Below are positions 7,306 through 12,816 of a stretch of DNA of 12,936 nucleotides, piece after piece. The translations under genes and the position numbers were made by a program. Source of the DNA: Microcaldota archaeon (GTDB lineage: Archaea > Micrarchaeota > Micrarchaeia > Norongarragalinales > CAINOH01); the NCBI GenBank assembly GCA_027371655.1, contig DAHXMR010000175.1, positions 1-12,936 of the forward strand, given 5' to 3'. The notes below the pieces were generated by a model that was not told the DNA's origin, did no database searches, and saw only the letters and a list, made by a program, of their open reading frames with translations. How positions within the stretch are numbered: the first letter of the stretch is position 1; every line of letters starts with the position of its first letter.

Positions 7306-9066
7306 TCATTTTGAAAACTTTTTCTTCAATTCCAAATAAACGTCATCCGTGGAAAACGGCAAGCCGTCCCACCTAAGCACTTTTTCCTTCACTTCAAAAC
7401 CGGCCTTCTCGCGGACGAGGCCGCAAAGCTGGCCGGAATAATTGCATTCGACGCCGACCACCCTTCGCGCGGAGGAAAGGATTTTTCCAATCTCCGCATC
7501 GTGCAACGGGCCGAGCCACTGCACTTGCAAAAGCGACGCTGAAATGCCGTCGTTTTTTTCAAGCAAGGCGATTGCCTCGAGTATCGCGCCCTTTGTGGAG
7601 CCCCACGAAAGCACGACGTTCTCCGCGCTTTGCGGATTTTTGCCGCCCTGCAAAACAGGCGCGGGCAAAGCCCCACGTGCGGCTCCGATTTTTTTCATGC
7701 GCTTCGCGTGCATGTTGCCCCGCAGCACGGGCTCGTCTTCCAAGAATCCCTTCTCGTCGTGCTCGTCGCTTGACGCGTCGAAAACCCCGCCTTTCATCCC
7801 CGGGCGCGAGCGGGGCGACACCCCGTCTTCCGTGAAGGCGTAGCGCTTGAAATTTTTTTCCAAAACCTCCGCGTTCCCCTCCGGCTTTGCCGCCCACTTG
7901 CCGCGCTGGATTGAAACGCGCGAGTCGTCCAAGGAAACGTTCCTGGCGCTTTCCGCCAGATACTTGTCCACCAGCACAATCACCGGCAACTGGAATTTTT
8001 CAGCCAAATTGAACGCTTCGGCGGACAGGTAAAAGCATTCCTCCACGCTTCCGGGGGCGACAACGACTCGGGGAAACTCGTCCTGGCTCGCGTGCAAAAC
8101 AAAACGCAAATCCGCCTGCGAGGTCTTGGTGGGCAGCCCCGTGCTTGGCCCCGGCCTTTGCCCTTCGACAAGCACAAGCGGGGTTTCCGTTTCCCCGGAA
8201 AGCCCCAAGCCCTCGGTCATCAGGCAAAACCCGCCGCCGCTTGTCGCGGTCATCGCGCGCACTCCCGCAAAAGAAGCGCCAATCGCCTCGTTGATTGCGG
8301 AAATCTCGTCCTCCGGCTGGTGCACAACTATGCCCAACTCTTCCGCGCGCGGCGCAAGGTAAGTAAGAATCCCGCTCACGGGCGTCATTGGATACTGCGC
8401 GTGGAAGCGCACGCCCGCGGCAATCGCGCCCATCGCGATAGCCTCGTTGCCGCTTATTACCGCCTTCGGGAAATCTGTTTTTAGGGGCTGAATTTTCAAT
8501 CCGAAACCATCCGCCGCAGCGGATTTTTTCACCCAATCAAACCCCCCGCGCGCCGCGGAAACGTTGTCGGAAACAACTTTCTTCCCCTTCCGCGCAAAAA
8601 CGTCCTTCAGCACGCCTTCGAGCAATTCGAAGGGATAGCCCAAAAGCGCAAGCGACGCGCCCACGGCAACGGTGTTCACCATCACCTTTGCCTCCCCCTT
8701 TTCCTGCGCGAACCTGTTGAAGGGAACGGAAATTACCGCCGCATCACTTCGCACGCCTTTTTTGGAAACGTCGATGGACTCGTCGTGCAAAAGCGCGCAA
8801 GGCGCGGAAAGTTCGGCCTTGTGCAAGTCAACGGTCTGGCCGTTGAGCGCGACCAAGACGTTGACGGGATTGGCGTGCGAAAAAACCCGGGGCTGCGAAA
8901 CGCGCACCGTGCCCGTGTTGTGCCCGCCGCGGATAAGGGAGGGATACTCGCTGGTTGCAAAAACGTTGTATCCCCCGCGGACAAACGCGCGGGAAAAAAT
9001 GTTTGCAGCGCTGAGGATGCCATAGCCGGCCTCGCCCCCGATTTTCCAGGTGAATTCGGAACCCAC
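7306..9066 (-). CDS. korA: 2-oxoacid:ferredoxin oxidoreductase, fused gamma-alpha subunit
   Basis: A 586-residue protein with the gamma domain first (residues about 1-185, starting WKIGGEAGYGILSAANIFSR and including the SLIRGGHN motif) and the alpha pyrimidine-binding domain after (about 200-586). The alpha part shows YPMTP (225-229), equivalent to the YPITP family motif, then QPEDEISAINEAIG, TATSGGGFCLM and GQRPGPSTGLPTKT (about 302-315), which lines the 2-oxoacid pocket. A middle segment (about 395-470) is charged and variable. GTG at 9066 follows the ferredoxin stop with no gap (TAAGTG), and a GAGAGGA-type binding site sits inside the end of the ferredoxin gene. No separate delta subunit is present. 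The adjacent ferredoxin is the likely acceptor. Confidence 0.92.
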   Translation of the reverse strand: MGSEFTWKIGGEAGYGILSAANIFSRAFVRGGYNVFATSEYPSLIRGGHNTGTVRVSQPRVFSHANPVNVLVALNGQTVDLHKAELSAPCALLHDESIDVSKKGVRSDAAVISVPFNRFAQEKGEAKVMVNTVAVGASLALLGYPFELLEGVLKDVFARKGKKVVSDNVSAARGGFDWVKKSAAADGFGLKIQPLKTDFPKAVISGNEAIAMGAIAAGVRFHAQYPMTPVSGILTYLAPRAEELGIVVHQPEDEISAINEAIGASFAGVRAMTATSGGGFCLMTEGLGLSGETETPLVLVEGQRPGPSTGLPTKTSQADLRFVLHASQDEFPRVVVAPGSVEECFYLSAEAFNLAEKFQLPVIVLVDKYLAESARNVSLDDSRVSIQRGKWAAKPEGNAEVLEKNFKRYAFTEDGVSPRSRPGMKGGVFDASSDEHDEKGFLEDEPVLRGNMHAKRMKKIGAARGALPAPVLQGGKNPQSAENVVLSWGSTKGAILEAIALLEKNDGISASLLQVQWLGPLHDAEIGKILSSARRVVGVECNYSGQLCGLVREKAGFEVKEKVLRWDGLPFSTDDVYLELKKKFSK

Positions 9067-9339
9067 TTAAATTATCCTCTCGCCGCTTTCGAGGTTAACT
9101 CTGTGAATCGCGTTCACGGGACAGGAAAAGGCCGCGTCCCTGTTGCCGGGCAAATCTTCCTCCGGAATTTCGAGGACTTCCCACCCGTCCGCCCGCTTGG
9201 TTCCGCCTTTGACCGAAGACTTCTTGTCCGCCTGCATTTGCCAAAACTGCGGGCAAACCGAACAGCAGTTGCCGTACCCCGCGCAATTGGGCCGGTCGAA
9301 CTCTATGCGATACCTTGCCAAACCAGACAGCCCCCACAA
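9067..9339 (-). CDS. Ferredoxin with a non-standard CxxYxxC cluster motif
   Basis: A small acidic/aromatic ferredoxin, 90 residues from TTG 9339, or 84 from TTG 9321, which begins nearer the first beta strand (ARYRIEFDRPNC). The cluster region reads CAGYGNCCSVCP (Cys19, Tyr22, Cys25, Cys26, Cys29), with a distal Cys73 in SCPVNAI. This matches single-cluster ferredoxins of the Pyrococcus type (CxxDxxCxxxCP...CP), but the second ligand position is Tyr rather than Cys or Asp. A [3Fe-4S] cluster or a [4Fe-4S] cluster with an outside ligand is likely. An insert (about 37-65) is longer than in minimal ferredoxins. It is the first gene of the oxidoreductase operon and abuts the gamma-alpha gene, so it probably carries that enzyme's electrons. 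Confidence 0.85.
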   Translation of the reverse strand: MWGLSGLARYRIEFDRPNCAGYGNCCSVCPQFWQMQADKKSSVKGGTKRADGWEVLEIPEEDLPGNRDAAFSCPVNAIHRVNLESGERII

Positions 9340-9366
9340 ACCACTGCAAGAAGAAACCGCGCGCCG

Positions 9367-9392
9367 TATAAAAAACCGCGCCGTTTTTATTC
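9367..9392. promoter_or_regulatory. Back-to-back TATA boxes of the divergent redox operons
   Basis: On the plus strand TATAAAAAA (9367-9375) would start transcription near 9397-9400 for the reductase operon (ATG 9446). On the minus strand GAATAAAAA (the complement of 9384-9392) would start near 9360 for the ferredoxin-oxidoreductase operon (TTG 9339 or 9321). The boxes are 8 bases apart in a GC-rich background (ccgcgccg), so only one preinitiation complex could sit there at a time, or a shared regulator could control both. Confidence 0.5.
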
Positions 9393-9445
9393 GCGCAAAG
9401 CGTTGAAACCAACCAGGGCAATCCGCGAAGCGGCAGGCTGGAAAA

Positions 9446-9736
9446 ATGGAAAACGGGGGGGAATTTTTCCGAAAGGCAATCGAATCCTACTGCGGGGGCA
9501 AGGAGTTCCAACTCAACCCAGACGAATCCCGCGTATCGCTGCTTGTGAAAGGCGTGGTTGAGAACGAGAAAAATTACGGGCTGAAATACTGCCCGTGCCG
9601 CATGCGCACCACCGACTTCCAGCGCGACCTGCAACTTGTGTGCCCGTGCAACTTTTTCGCGCAAAAAACGTGGCAGGAAAAAGGCGAATGCTGGTGCAGC
9701 CTGTTTGTAAAGAGGAGCAATTACGCGAAAAAATGA
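9446..9736 (+). CDS. Ferredoxin:thioredoxin reductase catalytic-type subunit, CWC variant
   Basis: A 96-residue protein of the FTR catalytic family. It uses a [4Fe-4S] cluster next to a redox-active disulfide to pass ferredoxin electrons, two one-electron steps, to a protein disulfide. Visible motifs are YCPCR (Cys49, Cys51), VCPCNF (Cys66, Cys68) and ECWCSLF (Cys82, Cys84), giving CPC-x14-CPC-x13-CWC. In plant and cyanobacterial enzymes the last motif is CHC, and its His helps the reaction at the cluster. Here Trp takes its place. No variable subunit gene is nearby, as expected for archaeal members. One further Cys is at 16. It heads an operon with a rubredoxin-like gene 16 bases on and a thioredoxin-like gene beyond, and faces the ferredoxin operon. 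Confidence 0.85.
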   Translation: MENGGEFFRKAIESYCGGKEFQLNPDESRVSLLVKGVVENEKNYGLKYCPCRMRTTDFQRDLQLVCPCNFFAQKTWQEKGECWCSLFVKRSNYAKK

Positions 9737-9752
9737 TTTTAGGGGGTTGAAA

Positions 9753-9896
9753 ATGGGCAAGACTTTTTGGCGTTGCACAGTGTGCGGGGACATCCACTAC
9801 GGAATGGCGGGGCCCGCGGAGTGCCCGACGTGCCACACACCGAACGCGTACGTGGCAATAACGCCGCAGGAAGCCAAGCTCGTGCAGGGCTTCTGA
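9753..9896 (+). CDS. Rubredoxin-like small protein (47 aa)
   Basis: A 47-residue protein with the iron-binding four-Cys pattern of rubredoxin/rubrerythrin tail domains: WRCTVCGDIHYG (Cys8, Cys11) and ECPTCHTP (Cys24, Cys27). It is shorter than classical rubredoxin (about 53) and closest to the desulforedoxin-like domain at the end of rubrerythrin. A strong AGGGGG site (9741-9746) precedes the ATG by 6 bases, so it is clearly translated. It lies between the reductase and thioredoxin-like genes, 16 and 18 bases from each. Some archaeal ferredoxin:disulfide reductases carry such a domain fused at their C-terminus, as I recall from Methanosarcina, so this may be the unfused form. It most likely carries single electrons to or from the reductase. 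Confidence 0.85.
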   Translation: MGKTFWRCTVCGDIHYGMAGPAECPTCHTPNAYVAITPQEAKLVQGF

Positions 9897-9914
9897 AAAT
9901 CAACTGGTGAAAAC

Positions 9915-10196
9915 ATGGCAAAACTTGTAGAGTTCTGGGGAAGGGAGTGCCCGCATTGCGCCGTGATGGCGCCGCTTGTCGAGCGCTTGAAGAAGGAGGA
10001 AAAGGTGCAAATCGAGCAGCTTGAAGTCTGGCACGACCAGGCGAACCAGGCGGAAATGCGCAAGCACGAAAAAACCCTGAACAACGCGTGCGGGGGCTTC
10101 ATGGGCACGCCGGTCTTCCTGAACACCGAAACAAACGACGCGTTGTGCGGCGAGCAGGACTACGAAACCCTCAAAAAATGGGCCTTGAAAAAATAA
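9915..10196 (+). CDS. Thioredoxin/glutaredoxin-like protein with CPHC active site
   Basis: A 93-residue thioredoxin-fold protein. The active site is ECPHC (Cys12, Cys15) right after the first strand (AKLVEFWG), and the cis-proline loop is GTPVFLN (Pro66). CPHC is the DsbA-type dipeptide and usually raises the redox potential compared with CGPC thioredoxin. There is no signal peptide, so it should be cytoplasmic. Two further Cys (59 and 78) could form a second disulfide. It lacks the N-terminal strand of full thioredoxin, giving a glutaredoxin-like size. GGTGA at 9906-9910 precedes the ATG by 4 bases. As the last gene after the ferredoxin-dependent reductase and rubredoxin-like genes it is the natural disulfide substrate of that reductase. 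Confidence 0.88.
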   Translation: MAKLVEFWGRECPHCAVMAPLVERLKKEEKVQIEQLEVWHDQANQAEMRKHEKTLNNACGGFMGTPVFLNTETNDALCGEQDYETLKKWALKK

Positions 10197-10268
10197 GCCC
10201 CAAACCCCCCTTGTGCCGCCAAACCCGTCCGTGCCCTCCCACGCCCCGAATCCCGCCCAAACCGGCGC

Positions 10269-10276
10269 AAATAAAA
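10269..10276 (+). promoter_or_regulatory. TATA box of the HD-GYP-like gene
   Basis: AAATAAAA in the sequence gcgcaaataaaacccgg is centred about 29 bases before the ATG at 10302. The expected start of transcription is within a few bases of that ATG, and no ribosome binding site is visible between them, so a leaderless or near-leaderless mRNA is likely. The rest of the 105-base gap from the previous gene is C-rich with no other signal that I can see. Confidence 0.5.
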
Positions 10277-10301
10277 CCCGGTTTCTCAAGAAAGACTAGT
10301 T

Positions 10302-11096
10302 ATGGCGCCGTTTCAGCCGCACAAGCCGGCTAAGCTCTGTTACATTCCCCGGCAGCTGCGCGATGCGGTGGACGCGCAAATGAAGGGCATAGAAAAACTC
10401 AACGAGGGCAGCAGGCACGCCGATTACGAAAAGCTCTCCGCGGACGGCCGCAGGCTATTGGACCGCTGGAGGGGGCACGTGCTTGGCTGGGACGAGCACT
10501 CCATGAGAATGGCGCTTGTGGCGCACAAACTCGCGCAGGAGCACCGCATGCCCTTCGGGTTCTACGGCGCCCTCATGCACGACAAGGGCAAGGAAAAAGT
10601 CCCCCGATCGTGGAGCTGGGAAAAACTCACGCCAAGCCAAATCAAGCAGATACAACAAAAACACCACCGCTGGGGCTACGACTCGATAGCGAAAACCAAC
10701 GAGTACGACGAACACCCCGTCCTAAAGGCTTACCTTGCAGCGTACCGGGGAAGCCACCACTGGCGCGGAAACGGGGAAGGCTACGGCATAAGCAAGGAAG
10801 AGTTTCTGGCCGATTTCCCGCACATGGAAAAAGACTACCGCAAAGTGAAGGACGCCTTCCTTAAACTGGGAATAATAGACTACTTCGACGCGGCAATGAC
10901 ACGCGAAACCACGCCCCTCGAAGGGAAAGCCGAAAGCATACCGCAACGGCTCTACTCAAGCTACCCCGGGCACAGGCGCTTCATAGACAGCCTGCTGCAC
11001 GCCGCCCTGCACTCGGAATTATTCAAAAAACTCTACCCCACGGACAAAATCGCGGAACTCAAAAGGTCGCTTGAGGAAAGCCAGCAAAAGAAATAG
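10302..11096 (+). CDS. HD-GYP-like HD-domain phosphohydrolase
   Basis: A 264-residue soluble protein with an HD metal-dependent phosphohydrolase core. In order it shows His66 (DEHSMRMALVAHKL), HDKGKEKVP (His93, Asp94), KHHRWG (His121/122), HPVLKAYLAAYRGSHHW (His138, His152, His153), GNGEGYG (156-162) and DYFDAAMTR (193-201). This order matches HD-GYP proteins, where the corresponding motifs are HDIGK, HHxxxDGxGYP and DxxDAMTS. The GYP tripeptide is GYG here. HD-GYP enzymes split cyclic dinucleotides such as c-di-GMP, but are mainly bacterial, and with the altered motif the substrate is unknown. No sensor or output domain is attached. It is probably its own transcription unit. The convergent tRNA gene begins 17 bases past its stop. 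Confidence 0.75.
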   Translation: MAPFQPHKPAKLCYIPRQLRDAVDAQMKGIEKLNEGSRHADYEKLSADGRRLLDRWRGHVLGWDEHSMRMALVAHKLAQEHRMPFGFYGALMHDKGKEKVPRSWSWEKLTPSQIKQIQQKHHRWGYDSIAKTNEYDEHPVLKAYLAAYRGSHHWRGNGEGYGISKEEFLADFPHMEKDYRKVKDAFLKLGIIDYFDAAMTRETTPLEGKAESIPQRLYSSYPGHRRFIDSLLHAALHSELFKKLYPTDKIAELKRSLEESQQKK

Positions 11097-11113
11097 AAAA
11101 AAAAAGAAAACAA
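11085..11113 (-). terminator. T-rich terminator of the tRNA gene
   Basis: Read on the minus strand, the bases just past the tRNA 3' end are tttgttttctttttttttct followed by atttctttt. Such oligo-T runs end archaeal transcription without a hairpin. The stretch overlaps the last Lys codons and stop of the convergent HD-GYP-like gene, where it appears as a purine run. Confidence 0.55.
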
Positions 11114-11187
11114 AGCCCCCGATGGGATTTGGACCCACAGCCTACTGCTTACTAGGCAGTCGCTCTACCAGGTTGAGCTACAGAGGC
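11114..11187 (-). tRNA. tRNA-Thr, anticodon AGT
   Basis: A complete 74-base cloverleaf. The acceptor stem pairs GCCTCTG with CGGGGGC (7 pairs, two G-U). The D arm is GCTC-AACCTGGTA-GAGC, with G18-G19. The anticodon stem pairs ACTGC with GCAGT around the loop CTAGTAA, giving U33, anticodon AGT and A37. The variable loop has five bases, and the T stem pairs GTGGG with CCCAT. The discriminator is T73, as expected for archaeal tRNA-Thr, and no CCA is encoded. There are two oddities: A34, where archaea use GGT, TGT or CGT for threonine, and a T loop of TCCAAAT, with C instead of T at position 55. No intron is seen. Stem pairing is otherwise complete, so the gene looks intact and not decayed. Confidence 0.88.
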
Positions 11188-11251
11188 AAAAAAAGTTTTT
11201 TTCGCGCGGTAAAAATTCGGAAAAACTGTTTTTTATTTGTGTGCGGCAAGG

Positions 11252-11260
11252 TATAAAAAA
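11252..11260 (+). promoter_or_regulatory. rpl40e: TATA box of the L40e gene
   Basis: TATAAAAAA in aaggtataaaaaagcgcg is an excellent archaeal TATA element. Initiation about 27 bases downstream (near 11283) would leave a leader of about 63 bases. The leader contains a 6-base hairpin (gaagaa-gttt-ttcttc, 11306-11321) and the GAGGT binding site at 11331-11335. The tRNA promoter must lie in the same 158-base gap on the opposite strand, perhaps around gaattttta (complement of 11211-11219). Confidence 0.55.
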
Positions 11261-11345
11261 GCGCGTGAGCATAACTTTTCAGTCTCGTTTTGGAGTTTGA
11301 GTTTCGAAGAAGTTTTTCTTCTTTTGCAAAGAGGTTTGATTTGTA

Positions 11346-11507
11346 ATGGGCAAGTTTCCTATAGCCGACAAGGCATTGACCAAGATATTCATCTGCAAGA
11401 AGTGCAAGGCGCGCAACCCGCGCGGCGCGCTCCGCTGCAGGAAGTGCGATTACCCGAATTTGCGCGTCAAGCGCTCGAGAAAGAAGGAAGGCAAGGGCGG
11501 AAAGTAG
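11346..11507 (+). CDS. rpl40e: 50S ribosomal protein L40e
   Basis: A 53-residue zinc-ribbon protein of the large ribosomal subunit, found in archaea and (fused to ubiquitin) in eukaryotes but not in bacteria. The diagnostic pattern is MGKFPIADKALTKIFICKKC followed by RNPRGALRCRKC: Cys17, Cys20, Cys31 and Cys34 bind one zinc. The end is very basic (RVKRSRKKEGKGGK), as usual for this protein. The ATG at 11346 has GAGGT 10 bases upstream and a strong TATA box further up, and a pyrimidine-rich T tract follows the stop. It is the clearest single marker that this DNA is archaeal. Confidence 0.96.
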   Translation: MGKFPIADKALTKIFICKKCKARNPRGALRCRKCDYPNLRVKRSRKKEGKGGK

Positions 11508-11523
11508 TTTCCACTCCCCCCAT

Positions 11524-11552
11524 TTTCCTTTCCTTTTTTATTTTTCTTTTTT
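11524..11552 (+). terminator. rpl40e: Oligo-T terminator after L40e
   Basis: Just past the L40e stop there is a pyrimidine tract with three T runs of four to six or more bases (ttttcctttcctttttta then tttttctttttt). No hairpin is needed for archaeal termination at such tracts. The remaining bases up to 11694 hold only the promoter-like TTATAA of the next gene. Confidence 0.6.
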
Positions 11553-11627
11553 GCCCCCACTTCAGCGCAAGCGCTCCTCTCCCATTTTGGCGCGGGGAAT
11601 TCTTTGGGGCGCCTCTGCCCGACAGGG

Positions 11628-11634
11628 TTATAAT
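11628..11634 (+). promoter_or_regulatory. Possible TATA box of the PHP phosphoesterase gene
   Basis: TTATAAT within cagggttataatggc lies 61-67 bases before the TTG start at 11695. Initiation about 27 bases later would give a leader of roughly 37 bases. It follows the L40e terminator, so the PHP gene probably has its own promoter. Confidence 0.35.
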
Positions 11635-11694
11635 GGCTTTTTTTCTAATCCCCTGCAACAGCCGCGCCCTTGGCGCGGGAAACGGGTTTGGAAC

Positions 11695-12378
11695 TTGAAA
11701 ATCGACTTCCACGTGCACACGAAATATTCGCCGGACTCGTTCTCCGAGCCCGCGCGATTGATTCGCGCCGCCGTGCGCAAGGGGCTCGGCGGCATTGCCA
11801 TCACCGACCACGGCACGTTCGAGGCGGTTGCCCAAGCGAGGATTGCCGCAAAAAAAATCGCCCCCAACCTCGTCGTGATTGGCGGGGAGGAAGTGCTCAC
11901 CGACCGCGGCGAAGTATTGTGCCTTTTCATAAGCCGCGCAATAAGGGCGCGCAAGTTCGAAGACGCCTGCAGGGAAACGCACGGCCAGGGCGGCATCGTC
12001 GCGGTCCCCCACCCGTTCGACAAATACCGCCGCTTCAGGCTCGACCCCGAAAAGTTGTCCGAAAAGCAGCTGGCGATGGTTGACGCGATTGAAGCGTACA
12101 ACTCGCGCGTGCCGGCTTGGGAGGACAACGAGAAAGCGCTTTTTTTCGCGCTCAAAAACCGCAAATCCGTGATTGCGGGAAGCGACGCGCACTTCGTTTT
12201 CGAGCTTTCAACCTCTTACGCCATAGTCCCCGGCCAAACCCCGGAAGAACTGAAGCAAAGCGTTTTGGACAGAAAAAGCATAGCAATCGGGCGGCGGTCG
12301 CGCACCCGGCCCATCTTCGTGCACACCCTCACCAAGGCGGCGAAAAAGGCAAAGGACCGCTTTTTCAAAAAGCGCTGA
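11695..12378 (+). CDS. PHP-domain metal-dependent phosphoesterase
   Basis: A 227-residue PHP-domain protein. The trinuclear metal site is complete by motif: HVH (His6, His8), TDHG (Asp38, His39), GEEV (Glu65), PHPFDKY (His106) and GSDAH (Asp164, His166). The size and layout match stand-alone PHP phosphoesterases such as TrpH/YciV-type nucleases or phosphatases, not polymerase-linked PHP domains. It ends in a basic tail (KAAKKAKDRFFKKR). I chose TTG at 11695, since the family begins MKIDFHVHT. The open frame runs back to 11551, but those residues are low-complexity and would place the metal site far from the N-terminus. No strong ribosome binding site is visible. The membrane protein gene follows after 19 bases, so the two may be co-transcribed. 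Confidence 0.85.
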   Translation: MKIDFHVHTKYSPDSFSEPARLIRAAVRKGLGGIAITDHGTFEAVAQARIAAKKIAPNLVVIGGEEVLTDRGEVLCLFISRAIRARKFEDACRETHGQGGIVAVPHPFDKYRRFRLDPEKLSEKQLAMVDAIEAYNSRVPAWEDNEKALFFALKNRKSVIAGSDAHFVFELSTSYAIVPGQTPEELKQSVLDRKSIAIGRRSRTRPIFVHTLTKAAKKAKDRFFKKR

Positions 12379-12397
12379 TTATCCGGGTTGTTGCACT

Positions 12398-12816
12398 TTG
12401 AAACTTTCAAAACTCAAGCGCTTCCTGCCCCTGGGCTTCGGAGTGCTCGTCCTCGTATTCGTGGGCGCCACCAAAGTCGGATGGAACGAAGTTCTGCACA
12501 TAATGTCCGGCGCCGACTTGGCCGGGGTTGCCGCGGTATTCCTGATGATAACCTTGACAATCGGCGTCAAATCCGTGCGCGAAAAGCTTTTCCTGCAAAA
12601 AATCTCCAAAGCCGCCTCCTCCGGGCTTAGGCCAGCGCAGATTTTCATCGTGGGCGTTTTCTCCAACGAGTTTTTGCCAAGCGGAAGCGGGGAGCTTGCC
12701 CGCGCATACATAATCAAGCGCCTCGCGAAGGTCGGCTTCGGAAAGCCCCTGGCGCCCCTTTTGATAGAACGCAGCTTCGACACGTTCTTCCTCCTCCTCG
12801 TCGCGCTCCTTGGGAT
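12398..12816 (+). CDS. AglD/LPG-synthase-type membrane protein (UPF0104-like), partial
   Basis: The N-terminal 139 residues of an integral membrane protein starting at TTG 12398. It has hydrophobic helices at about residues 9-24 and 41-57, then SNEFLPSGSGELARAYIIKR (89-108), then PLAPLLIERSFDTFFLLLVALLG. The last two blocks match the conserved core of the lysylphosphatidylglycerol synthetase-like membrane family, with archaeal relatives such as AglD, thought to act on lipid-linked sugars or lipids in the membrane. Full-length members have about 300 residues, so more than half is missing. The frame stays open to the window end, but bases 12817-12936 are an inverted copy of its own earlier part, so residues after 139 (SLEKTPTMK...) are antisense and should be discarded. 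It sits 19 bases after the PHP gene. Confidence 0.75.
12554..12673 (+). repeat. Left arm of a 120-base perfect inverted repeat
   Basis: These bases encode residues about 53-92 of the membrane protein. Their reverse complement recurs without mismatch at 12817-12936. The first mismatch lies at 12674/12816, and the arms are separated by 143 bases. This arm is in its natural coding context, so it is the original copy. Confidence 0.95.

Noticed and set aside
9734..9752. Reductase and rubredoxin-like gene as one frameshifted fusion
   Set aside because: The frames differ and a stop lies between them. The second gene has its own AGGGGG site and ATG at normal spacing, so two genes are the simpler reading.
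11551..11694. Longer N-terminus for the PHP protein
   Set aside because: The extra 48 residues are low-complexity and lie in the promoter region. The family starts right before the HVHT motif, matching TTG 11695.
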